Shown here: one piece after another, positions 33,852 through 41,054 of the stretch
Layout of the letters: every line of letters starts with the position of its first letter
Numbering within the stretch: the stretch's first letter is position 1
Assembly: GCA_026416455.1 (NCBI GenBank)
Contig: JAOAFE010000001.1
Span: 1-64,000 of the forward strand
Source: Syntrophales bacterium
Lineage (GTDB): Bacteria > Desulfobacterota > Syntrophia > Syntrophales > UBA8958
Length of the DNA stretch: 64,000 nt
Direction of reading: 5' to 3'
Translations under genes and position numbers: made by a program
Notes under the pieces: generated by a model
Database searches by the model: none
What the model was told of the DNA's origin: nothing
What the model saw: the letters and a program-made list of their open reading frames with translations, nothing else

Positions 33852-34849
33852 GACAAACTACCTCCAGAGGCTTGGTAGGCTTGGGCAAGATAGATGCGTG
33901 CTTCAGACGCCATTCTCTCTATTAGCTCTCCGCAAGAGGGAATATCATTGATCAGCCCGATGGATTGACCCACCATGAGGGGTGCATAATCGACATCTCC
34001 TGTCTCCCAAGCTTCTTTGACTCTCAGGCCTGACATAAGAGGGATCAGCTCTTCGAAGCCACCGCCTCTAGATTCGATAGAGAGGATTTCCTCGATGATT
34101 TTCGACTTTAAGCCTCGCCCTTGGAGACCAAGGGTTTTTCCATAGAGAACGGTTTCGTATTCCTGGCGTTTCACCAATTCTTGTTTTATCCTCTCATGGA
34201 CCTCACATTCTTTGGTCGCGATGAAACGGCTGGCCATCATTACACCTTGGGCACCGAGAGCCAAAGCAGCTGCCATCGTGCGTCCATCCCCGATTCCACC
34301 AACGGCTACTACGGGAATTTTAAGAGTGGAGACCATCTTAGCTGTAAGAACCAAAGTGGTTACATCGTCATTTAAAGGATGTCCCCCTTCCTCAATTCCC
34401 GCCGCATAAATACCGTCGTATCCAATTTTTTCCGCATGTAAGGCATGACGGACAGCACCGACTTTGTGAAAAATTTTTACCCCCGCCTTCTTCAAAATTT
34501 CAACGGCTTCCATACCGAGGGCCTTATCCAGAGGTGTGCCGGAAAACTCAATTCCCGCTACTTGTTCTTCCGCACATACGCGCACGTACATACGATGGTG
34601 TTCCAGGGTGATGCGCACCGAAGGGAGAAGAGTAATATTGACCATAAACGGTTTATCCGTAAGACGGCGTGTTTCCCAGATGGCAGTCCGGAATTCTTCC
34701 TCCGTTTCGTAGTTGCCCGCTGTTAAGTTGCCCATTCCACCGGCATTAGAAATGGCCGCACACAGCCTCGGTTTACATAACCACATCATTCCTCCACAGA
34801 TGATGGGATACTTGATGCCGAACATTTCGGTAATAGCTGTTTTATACAT
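33848..34849 (-). CDS. Nitronate monooxygenase-like flavoprotein (first copy)
   Basis: 333 residues from the ATG at 34849, behind GGGAGGAG. The earlier in-frame start has no ribosome site. MYKTAITEMFGIKYPIICGG, AISNAGGMGNLTAGNY and GGIGDGRTMAAALALGAQGV mirror the neighbouring copy, so the pair arose by tandem duplication and has since diverged. It has the same FMN barrel. It may form a heteromer with, or act in sequence with, its neighbour. The substrate is unknown. Confidence 0.85.
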   Translation of the reverse strand: MYKTAITEMFGIKYPIICGGMMWLCKPRLCAAISNAGGMGNLTAGNYETEEEFRTAIWETRRLTDKPFMVNITLLPSVRITLEHHRMYVRVCAEEQVAGIEFSGTPLDKALGMEAVEILKKAGVKIFHKVGAVRHALHAEKIGYDGIYAAGIEEGGHPLNDDVTTLVLTAKMVSTLKIPVVAVGGIGDGRTMAAALALGAQGVMMASRFIATKECEVHERIKQELVKRQEYETVLYGKTLGLQGRGLKSKIIEEILSIESRGGGFEELIPLMSGLRVKEAWETGDVDYAPLMVGQSIGLINDIPSCGELIERMASEARIYLAQAYQASGGSLS

Positions 34850-34892
34850 AAATGTGCTCCTCCCTTCGCCTAGAGGCAATTAAACTTGTGCC

Positions 34893-34921
34893 TGAATAAC
34901 TGCTGGGGGATGGGCTGTCAA
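34893..34921 (-). promoter_or_regulatory. Candidate sigma-70 promoter for the flavoprotein-maoC operon
   Basis: On the minus strand TTGACA (34916-34921) is 17 bp from TATTCA (34893-34898), 43 bp before the ATG at 34849. Confidence 0.5.
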
Positions 34922-34978
34922 GAAAAATAAAGTATTCTATTTATACATACATATAATTTAACAATTGAAAAATTGAAT

Positions 34979-35006
34979 TTGACTTACCCTGCGAATAAGA
35001 TATTAG
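34979..35006 (+). promoter_or_regulatory. Candidate sigma-70 promoter for the yedE cluster
   Basis: TTGACT (34979-34984), a 16-bp spacer and TATTAG (35001-35006) lie 28 bp before the yedE ATG. The ~60 bp just upstream are very AT-rich. Confidence 0.5.
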
Positions 35007-35034
35007 AAATGCATTTTCGAGCGAGGGGGATGAG

Positions 35035-36117
35035 ATGAGGGAAAACTTTTTTGCATCGCGATCAGGGATCGTTGTAGTCGGTGTAATAATAGGAATTTCA
35101 GCAGCTTGGTTGCAATATTTAGGGAATCCTGCCAATATGGGGATCTGTGTGGCCTGTATGGAAAGGGATATTGTGGGGGCCTTGGGTTTTCATCGAGCGT
35201 CGGTCGCCCAGTACTTGCGACCGGAGATAATGGGTTTCGTGTTAGGCTCTTTTTTTGTCTCTCTTCTGGCTGGTGATTACCGTCCTCGAGGTGGCTCTGG
35301 CACCCTAATTCGTTTCTTTCTGGGCATGTTTGCCATGATTGGGGCTTTAGTGTTTTTGGGATGTCCTTGGCGAGCACTACTTAGACTCGCTGGAGGTGAT
35401 GGCAATGCTATCTTTGGGCTTCTCGGATTGATTGCAGGGGTTTTTTTGGGGGTGCAATTCTTGAAAAGAGGCTACAATCTGGGGCGTTCCTATCCTCAAC
35501 ATCGAGCAAGTGGATGGGTTTTCCCAGCCCTCATGGTAGTTCTTCTATTTCTCCTCGTCTTTCGCGTGTCCTTTAGCCCAGGAGGCCCGATCTTCTTCAG
35601 TGAGAAAGGCCCCGGCTCTCAGCATGCACCGCTTTTAGTGAGTTTGGCTGCGGGGGTTATCATCGGTGGTCTGGCGCAGCGGAGCCGTTTTTGTACGATG
35701 GGGGCTATTCGAGATGTGATATTGATACGCGATTTTCACCTGCTCAGCGGCGTGGGGGCCTTGGTTGCGGGAGCTTTGATAATGAACATTGTTTTGGGAC
35801 AGTTTAAACCAGGCTTCACTGGTCAGCCGGTGGCTCACGATAACCAGCTGTGGAATTTTTTAGGGATGGCTTTAGCGGGACTTGCCTTTGTTTTGGCGGG
35901 GGGATGTCCCGGCCGTCAGCTGTTCCTTTCAGGTGAAGGAGATATGGATGCGGCCATCTTTGTTTTGGGGATGATGGTTGGAGCGGCGGTGGCTCATAAT
36001 TTGAACTTTGCCAGCTCTCCGGTAGGGATTGCGCCTTTTGCGCCTATTGCTGTTTTGGCGGGTTTTGTATTCTGTTTCGTCGTAGGTCTAACCCAGCGAG
36101 AAAGGCTTAATTTATGA
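35035..36117 (+). CDS. yedE: YedE-like (YeeE/YedE family) membrane transporter, selenium-type
   Basis: 360 residues with about nine to ten membrane helices in two YeeE/YedE halves. Conserved Cys sites are GICVACMERDI, VFLGCPWRALLRLAGGDGNA, RSRFCTMGAIRD and LAGGCPGRQLFLSGEGD, which in this family pass a thiolated or selenium-containing anion. It starts a tight cluster with a TusA-like protein, a class V desulfurase and DUF3343, the set known from selenium-metabolism loci (YedE/YedF). Transport of selenium rather than thiosulfate is inferred from that context. No selA or selD is in the window. Confidence 0.85.
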   Translation: MRENFFASRSGIVVVGVIIGISAAWLQYLGNPANMGICVACMERDIVGALGFHRASVAQYLRPEIMGFVLGSFFVSLLAGDYRPRGGSGTLIRFFLGMFAMIGALVFLGCPWRALLRLAGGDGNAIFGLLGLIAGVFLGVQFLKRGYNLGRSYPQHRASGWVFPALMVVLLFLLVFRVSFSPGGPIFFSEKGPGSQHAPLLVSLAAGVIIGGLAQRSRFCTMGAIRDVILIRDFHLLSGVGALVAGALIMNIVLGQFKPGFTGQPVAHDNQLWNFLGMALAGLAFVLAGGCPGRQLFLSGEGDMDAAIFVLGMMVGAAVAHNLNFASSPVGIAPFAPIAVLAGFVFCFVVGLTQRERLNL

Positions 36118-36132
36118 GAAAGGGGCTATAAA

Positions 36133-36345
36133 ATGGGAGCACGCCGAGTGGATGCGCGGGGGCTTTCTTGCCCGCAGCCAGTTATCATGGTTGATCGAGC
36201 GCTGAAGGAGGGAAATGGGCATTTAGAAGTATTGGTGGATAATGAGGTATCGAAAGAAAACGTGCTACGGTTCTTGAATAAACGAGGATTTCACACTGAA
36301 GTCGAAGAAGAGGTTGGTTCAATAGTAATCAAGGCGATGAAATGA
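36133..36345 (+). CDS. TusA/SirA-like sulfur (selenium) carrier, YedF-type N domain
   Basis: 70 residues. ARRVDARGLSCPQPVIMVDR carries the CPxP motif whose Cys holds a persulfide or perselenide, and the sequence ends in the usual beta-strand region (VEEEVGSIVIKAM). It is shorter than YedF, which has an extra C-terminal DsrE-like domain. Likely it relays sulfur or selenium between the desulfurase (4-bp overlap downstream) and the YedE-like transporter (16 bp upstream). Confidence 0.9.
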   Translation: MGARRVDARGLSCPQPVIMVDRALKEGNGHLEVLVDNEVSKENVLRFLNKRGFHTEVEEEVGSIVIKAMK

Positions 36346-37508
36346 TTTATTTCGATCACGGCGCCACCTCTTTCCCGAAACCGACCGTAACCGTAGAAGC
36401 AATGGTTCGTTATCTCACGGAGATAGGAGGATCGCCTGGTCGGTCGGGTCACAGCATGTCCATTGAAGCGGCGAGGATTGTTAACGAAGGAAGAGAAGTA
36501 TTGGCCCGACTTTTCAACATCAAAGATCCCTTTTGCATAGTATTTACAAAAAATGCGACGGAAGCTATTAACATGGCCTTGTTCGGGATTCTACGCCCAG
36601 GGGATCACGTGGTTACGTCCAGCATGGAACATAATAGCCTCATGCGGCCCCTTAGGTACTTGGTCAAGCAGGGAGTAGAATTAAGTGTGGTGCCCTGTGC
36701 GAGGGATGGATCTTTGGACCCACTTCGCTTAAAAGAGGCTATGCGGTCATCGACAAGGTTGGTAGCCGTCACTCATGCCTCCAACGTGACGGGCACGGTG
36801 ATGCCAATCGCAGAAATAGGCCATATTCTCAGATCTTATCCCCACACCCTCTTTCTCGTTGATGCCGCACAGACGGCTGGCGTTCTTTCCATTGACGTGG
36901 AAGCCATGGCCATAGATTTTCTTGCCTTCACGGGTCACAAATCTCTTTTCGGACCCCCCGGAACGGGTGGGCTGTACATCAGGGCGGGATTGGAAGCGGA
37001 GATGAAACCATTGATGATGGGTGGGACGGGAAGCCGATCAGAATTTGAAGAACAACCGGAGGTGATGCCGGATAAATTTGAGTCAGGTACCCCTAATACA
37101 GTAGGAATCGCCGGTCTGGCAGCTGGTGTCGGGTATGTCTTAGCGGAAGGGGTAGAAAAAATAAGAAAAAAAGAAGAGTCGTTGACAGAAAAGTTTTTAA
37201 GTGCTCTGAAAGACATGGGACGCCACATTGAGGTCTATGGTCAAAAGAGAGGAAAAGACAACATTGCAGTCATTTCCTTCAATGTACGGGGCTTGACTCC
37301 GTCTTATGTCGCCCAGGTTCTCGATGAAAACTGGGGTATTATGTGTCGTCCAGGTCTTCACTGCGCACCATCCGCCCACCATACAATAGGTACCTTTCCT
37401 CAGGGAACGGTGCGCTTCAGTTTCGGTTATTTCAATACCGATGAAGAGATAGAGACGGCGATAAGAGCTTTGAGCACTTTGATTGGAGAAAAGGGGAAGC
37501 AAGGTTGA
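36342..37508 (+). CDS. Class V aminotransferase, cysteine desulfurase/selenocysteine lyase-like
   Basis: 388 residues. It starts MIYFDHGATSFPKPTVTVEA. TGHKSLFGPPGTGGLYI contains the PLP-binding Lys, and MCRPGLHCAPSAHHTIGTFP holds the catalytic Cys in the loop seen in the TIGR01977-type desulfurase family. VDAAQTAGVLSIDVEAMAID carries the PLP Asp. It releases sulfur from cysteine, or selenium from selenocysteine, to a carrier. The overlaps with TusA-like and DUF3343 genes (4 bp each) suggest these are its partners. Confidence 0.9.
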   Translation: MIYFDHGATSFPKPTVTVEAMVRYLTEIGGSPGRSGHSMSIEAARIVNEGREVLARLFNIKDPFCIVFTKNATEAINMALFGILRPGDHVVTSSMEHNSLMRPLRYLVKQGVELSVVPCARDGSLDPLRLKEAMRSSTRLVAVTHASNVTGTVMPIAEIGHILRSYPHTLFLVDAAQTAGVLSIDVEAMAIDFLAFTGHKSLFGPPGTGGLYIRAGLEAEMKPLMMGGTGSRSEFEEQPEVMPDKFESGTPNTVGIAGLAAGVGYVLAEGVEKIRKKEESLTEKFLSALKDMGRHIEVYGQKRGKDNIAVISFNVRGLTPSYVAQVLDENWGIMCRPGLHCAPSAHHTIGTFPQGTVRFSFGYFNTDEEIETAIRALSTLIGEKGKQG

Positions 37509-37729
37509 CTTCCGATTCATACGCGGTCGTTCTCTTTGAGTCCGTAAGCCACGCTATTAGAGCAGAAAAGCTAGTAAAAGAGGCGGGTTTGCCCTGTAAA
37601 TTGGTGCCTGTGCCTCGCCAGTTGAGCTCAGATTGCGGAATTTGTCTTCGGTTTTCTGCCGGACAAGAAGAGGAAGTAAACCGTATCTTAAAAGGCAAGC
37701 TACCGGGGTTTGTTATTGCTCGCTTGTGA
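37505..37729 (+). CDS. DUF3343 small protein
   Basis: 74 residues from a TTG that overlaps the desulfurase stop (TTGA). It reads SYAVVLFESVSHAIRAEKLV then GLPCKLVPVPRQLSSDCGIC, the DUF3343 pattern with conserved Cys residues near the middle. Function unproven. It follows class V desulfurases in selenium-type clusters, and the Cys residues suggest a sulfur/selenium acceptor or a desulfurase activator. Confidence 0.85.
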   Translation: MTSDSYAVVLFESVSHAIRAEKLVKEAGLPCKLVPVPRQLSSDCGICLRFSAGQEEEVNRILKGKLPGFVIARL

Positions 37730-37735
37730 ACTTAA

Positions 37736-37764
37736 TTGACAGGTGGGCCTTTCTGTTTTATAAG
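37736..37764 (+). promoter_or_regulatory. Near-consensus sigma-70 promoter for the B12-controlled TonB gene
   Basis: A perfect TTGACA (37736-37741) is 17 bp from TATAAG (37759-37764). The predicted start near 37771 falls right at the 5' end of the first riboswitch. The promoter begins 7 bp after the DUF3343 stop. Confidence 0.7.
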
Positions 37765-37770
37765 AAAAAA

Positions 37771-37930
37771 ACACGGCCGCCTGATGATTGGGAAGAGGGG
37801 TGCAAATCCCCCGCTGCCCCGCAGCCGTGAAGGGAACGAAAGCCCGTTAAAGCCACTGCCGTAAAAGAGACGGTGGGAAGGTGGGCAAGTAGGTGTTGGG
37901 CCCGGAGCCGGAAGACCGATCAGGCGGATG
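37771..37930 (+). promoter_or_regulatory. Cobalamin riboswitch, copy 1
   Basis: It carries the B12 riboswitch core in order: GGGAAGAGGGGTGC, the CCCCGCAGCCGTGA element, AAAGCCACTGCC, GGTGGGAAGGTGGGC, then GGAGCCGGAAGACC (B12 box). A closing P1 helix pairs CCGCCTGAT (37777-37785) with ATCAGGCGG (37919-37927). The 5' side is compact, with little room for the usual P3 hairpin. Together with copy 2 it should sense adenosyl- or other cobalamin to control the TonB receptor. No strong terminator follows it. Confidence 0.88.
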
Positions 37931-38014
37931 ACCTCGCGGGAGGGAAGAGGTGATCGACACCAAGTCCTATCAAAGACCAGAGTATATCCCCGGTCGAAGT
38001 GTAATCGATTTTTA

Positions 38015-38170
38015 TCCGTCGCAGATGGAAGCCGGTGAGAGGCCGGCACTGCCCCGCAACTGTATGCGGAACGAAATCCCGCAAATGAGCCACTCGGGTT
38101 TTAATATCCCGGGGAAGGGAGGGAGAGTAGGTAACTTATGCCGCAAGTCAGGATACATCTGCCTCGGAGA
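38015..38170 (+). promoter_or_regulatory. Cobalamin riboswitch, copy 2
   Basis: A second full core follows 85 nt after the first: ATGGAAGCCGGTGAGAG, CCCCGCAACTGTATGCGG, GAGCCACTCGG, CCGGGGAAGG and AGTCAGGATACATCTGCC (B12 box). GCAGATG (38021-38027) pairs with CATCTGC (38156-38162) as an outer helix. Between it and the receptor ATG, CCTCGG (38162-38167) can pair with CCGAGG (38187-38192), 7 nt before the AAGGAGG ribosome site, so translational control is likely. Confidence 0.88.
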
Positions 38171-38212
38171 GTAAATACCAATATCCCCGAGGGGGGAGAA
38201 GGAGGTTATCGC

Positions 38213-40258
38213 ATGGGTTTCAGGTTAAGTTTTTGGTGCGTATTGATGTCTTTAATCTTTTTTGTCGTGCCCAGTTGGGGAAGTAAAACTATTTCTGCAG
38301 ACACGGAAGCAGTCTTGGGAGAGATCGTCGTTACGGCGACTCGAGAAAAAGAGGAAGTAAGACGCATACCAGCTCATATTACGGTAATAACGGAGGAACA
38401 AATCAAGGCGTCCGGGTCTTCAACCTTAATTGAGGTCCTCAATCGGGTAGAAGGTATTCATTTTCGAGATTACAGTGGTAATTCCCCTCAGGCGCTCATA
38501 GATATGCGCGGATTTGGTGGCGATAACCCATTCGGAAAGACGGTTGTCTTGCTGAACGGCCGCCGTCTGAACCGCCCGGATATGAGCTCTATTAACTGGT
38601 TAGAAATCCCCATAAGTCAAGTAGAGCGAATTGAAGTGATGCGAGGTACTGGCAGTGTCCTTTACGGTGATGGTGCCGTTGCAGGAGTGATCAACATCAT
38701 CACGCGAGAGGGGCGGGGGAAACCTTCGGGCGGGGTATCGGCCCTATTAGGTAGTTACGGACTTCATGACGAGAGGCTTTGGGTTAGTGGGGCCAAAGGC
38801 CGTCTCTCTTATGCCGTCTCAGGTACTAATCGCTTCAGTTTTGGTTATCGGGAGCGTTCTAAATCTTCATTTCAAAGCGGCGCTTTAGATTTAGGTTTCC
38901 AATTTTCGGAACGAAATCGGTTATCCTTTGGCGTAGATTTTTCTCAAAACAGATACGAGTTGCCGGGTGCCTTAACGAAGGCCCAGATGGCTATAAATCG
39001 GCGCCAGTATCAACCCGGTCATGATAACGATGAAGGCAAGGATAGGGACGGGGGTATAAACGTAAGTTGGGAGAGCGACTTCGGCTCTATGGGCCGCTTT
39101 ACTCTCCAATTTACCGAGGCTTATAGGGATCAGGAAACTAATATGGATTCTTGGTGGCAATGGACGAACGTTCATATGAGAAATAGAGAGCTTAAACCCC
39201 ATTACGTGTGGGATAAGCAATTTTCACCACACCTGAAGAACAAAATAGCCTTTGGCCTTGATTGGAGAAAAGAGCCTTATAAAAAAGATATCTACAACTC
39301 CCGAGAGAGGAAGAAAAAGACTGCGTGGGCGGAGATGGAAAAGGAAAGTCTAGGATTTTACATTCGCGATGAAGTGACAGTTCTGGATCGATTGATTTTT
39401 GCGGCTGGATATCGGAAAGAGAGGGCGGGTATCGAAGGGTCTTATACTGATATTTTCAGCCCTCCCGATTGTTTTTACGATCGCGAGAAAATATACCATG
39501 CTGAGGCATGGGAGGTGGGCATTACCTACCTATTAGGGAAAAAGTCAAAAATCTACAGTCGCTATTCGACCGTCTATCGCTTTCCTTTTTTGGATGAAGT
39601 GGCATCTATTTCTGGTTTTCCAGGGACAGGATTTCTCACCAGTTTAGAGAAGGAAAAAGGAAAATCTTGGGAAGCGGGTTTTGAGGTGTCTCCGATTAAA
39701 GACCTAAAGTTGAGTGCGGCTCTGTACAGAATAGATATGAGTGATGAGATAACGTATGTGGGCATTTTCCCAGTCGGTTTTAATCAAAATATCGGTAAGA
39801 GCCGCCATGAAGGGATAGAGTTTAATTTCTCTTGGCAACCCATAAAATACTTTGGTCTATATGGTAATACCACTTATCAGAAGGCGACTTTTGAAGACGG
39901 GCAGTTCAACAAGAAAGAGCTGCCTCTCGTACCCAATCGGAAGGCCAATCTCGGTCTCAAACTCATTCTCCCATACGAGATCACTTTAAAACCGGAAATC
40001 CAGTATGTAGGAAGTGCTTTTCTTTCTCAGGACAATGCCAATACGGGAGAGAAGCTTGGTTCCTATACGTTGATCAATGCCTATCTCGAATATAAGCCAA
40101 AAATAAAGAATTTCACGGCCAACATCTTTTTGGGAGTGGAAAACATAACAGGTGTGGAATACGAATCCTTCGGCATCGATATGAGGCCCTGGTCGGCTAA
40201 CGCCTATTATCCTATGCCCAAAACCACATTTAAAGCTGGGTTATCTTTCAATTTCTAA
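38213..40258 (+). CDS. TonB-dependent outer-membrane receptor, BtuB-like (probable cobalamin/corrinoid uptake)
   Basis: 681 residues from the ATG at 38213 (AAGGAGG site). A signal peptide (about 1-23) is followed by a TonB-box-like EIVVTATREKEEV and a plug domain with VNIITREG-type (GVINIITREG) and VERIEVMRGTGSVLYGDGAV motifs. A 22-strand barrel ends in an aromatic (LSFNF). The tandem cobalamin riboswitches make a corrinoid the likely substrate. No BtuCDF transporter is in the window. A strong terminator follows. Confidence 0.9.
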   Translation: MGFRLSFWCVLMSLIFFVVPSWGSKTISADTEAVLGEIVVTATREKEEVRRIPAHITVITEEQIKASGSSTLIEVLNRVEGIHFRDYSGNSPQALIDMRGFGGDNPFGKTVVLLNGRRLNRPDMSSINWLEIPISQVERIEVMRGTGSVLYGDGAVAGVINIITREGRGKPSGGVSALLGSYGLHDERLWVSGAKGRLSYAVSGTNRFSFGYRERSKSSFQSGALDLGFQFSERNRLSFGVDFSQNRYELPGALTKAQMAINRRQYQPGHDNDEGKDRDGGINVSWESDFGSMGRFTLQFTEAYRDQETNMDSWWQWTNVHMRNRELKPHYVWDKQFSPHLKNKIAFGLDWRKEPYKKDIYNSRERKKKTAWAEMEKESLGFYIRDEVTVLDRLIFAAGYRKERAGIEGSYTDIFSPPDCFYDREKIYHAEAWEVGITYLLGKKSKIYSRYSTVYRFPFLDEVASISGFPGTGFLTSLEKEKGKSWEAGFEVSPIKDLKLSAALYRIDMSDEITYVGIFPVGFNQNIGKSRHEGIEFNFSWQPIKYFGLYGNTTYQKATFEDGQFNKKELPLVPNRKANLGLKLILPYEITLKPEIQYVGSAFLSQDNANTGEKLGSYTLINAYLEYKPKIKNFTANIFLGVENITGVEYESFGIDMRPWSANAYYPMPKTTFKAGLSFNF

Positions 40259-40278
40259 CTCTCTTCGGATCTCAGGAA

Positions 40279-40309
40279 GGGGCGTGAGGTCTATCACGCC
40301 CCCTTTTTA
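40279..40309 (+). terminator. Rho-independent terminator after the TonB receptor
   Basis: GGGGCGTGA pairs with TCACGCCCC around a 6-nt loop, followed by CTTTTT. It separates the receptor from the MacB-type genes. Confidence 0.88.
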
Positions 40310-40364
40310 TTTCTCTTTTTTTCTGTTACATAATCAAAGAGCTCGGTGTCGGATGTGAAAAATT

Positions 40365-41051
40365 ATGGCCCTTATCGAAACGCAGGACATCCATAAAATC
40401 TATGCGATGGATGAAAATCCTGTCTACGCCCTAAATGGGGTTACTCTGTCGATCGACAAGGGGGAATTTGTGGCTATAATGGGACCTTCTGGTTCAGGTA
40501 AGTCAACGTTCATGAGTATATTAGGTTGCTTAGACAAACCGACCCGAGGCACATATAAATTGGACGGCATTGAAGTGGACCGGATGACTCGGGATGAACT
40601 GGCGCGGGTGCGAAATGAGAAAATCGGTTTTGTTTTCCAGGGATATAATCTCCTCTCCCGAGCCAATGCCTTAGAAAATGTAGAATTACCTATGATTTAC
40701 CGAGGTGTTCCGGCTTCGGAGAGAAGAAAACGGGCTTTGGAAGCTTTAAAGATAATGGGTTTGGCCGACCGAGCCCATCATCTTCCATCTCAACTTTCAG
40801 GAGGTCAACAACAGAGGGTGGCTATCGCCCGCTCTCTGGTTAACAATGCGCCGCTTCTTATGGCTGATGAGCCGACAGGGAACTTGGATACGAAAACTAG
40901 TATTGAAATTATGGAGCTTCTGGTGCGTTTAAACGAGGAAAGTGGGATTACCATTGTGCTCGTTACTCATGAGTCAGACATCGCTGCTTTTAGTCATCGC
41001 ATAGTTCGCTTCCTTGATGGGCGAGTGGTGAGTGATGAAAGAAAGGGATAA
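40365..41051 (+). CDS. ABC transporter ATPase, MacB-type
   Basis: 228 residues. Walker A is GPSGSGKSTFMSILGCLDKP, signature LSGGQQQRVAIARSLV, Walker B PLLMADEPTGNLDT, with FQGYNLLSRANALENVELPM as the Q-loop typical of MacB/FtsE/LolD ATPases. It pairs with the FtsX-type permease 3 bp downstream, so MacB is split into two polypeptides here. Candidate partner adaptor and duct are the macA-tolC pair at 24330-26803. It could also serve another macrolide/lipid/peptide export. Confidence 0.88.
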   Translation: MALIETQDIHKIYAMDENPVYALNGVTLSIDKGEFVAIMGPSGSGKSTFMSILGCLDKPTRGTYKLDGIEVDRMTRDELARVRNEKIGFVFQGYNLLSRANALENVELPMIYRGVPASERRKRALEALKIMGLADRAHHLPSQLSGGQQQRVAIARSLVNNAPLLMADEPTGNLDTKTSIEIMELLVRLNEESGITIVLVTHESDIAAFSHRIVRFLDGRVVSDERKG

Positions 41052-41054
41052 TCT

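Noticed and set aside
37930-38014. Terminator between the two cobalamin riboswitches
   Set aside because: Only a 4-bp TCGA stem before a T run was found, too weak to call.
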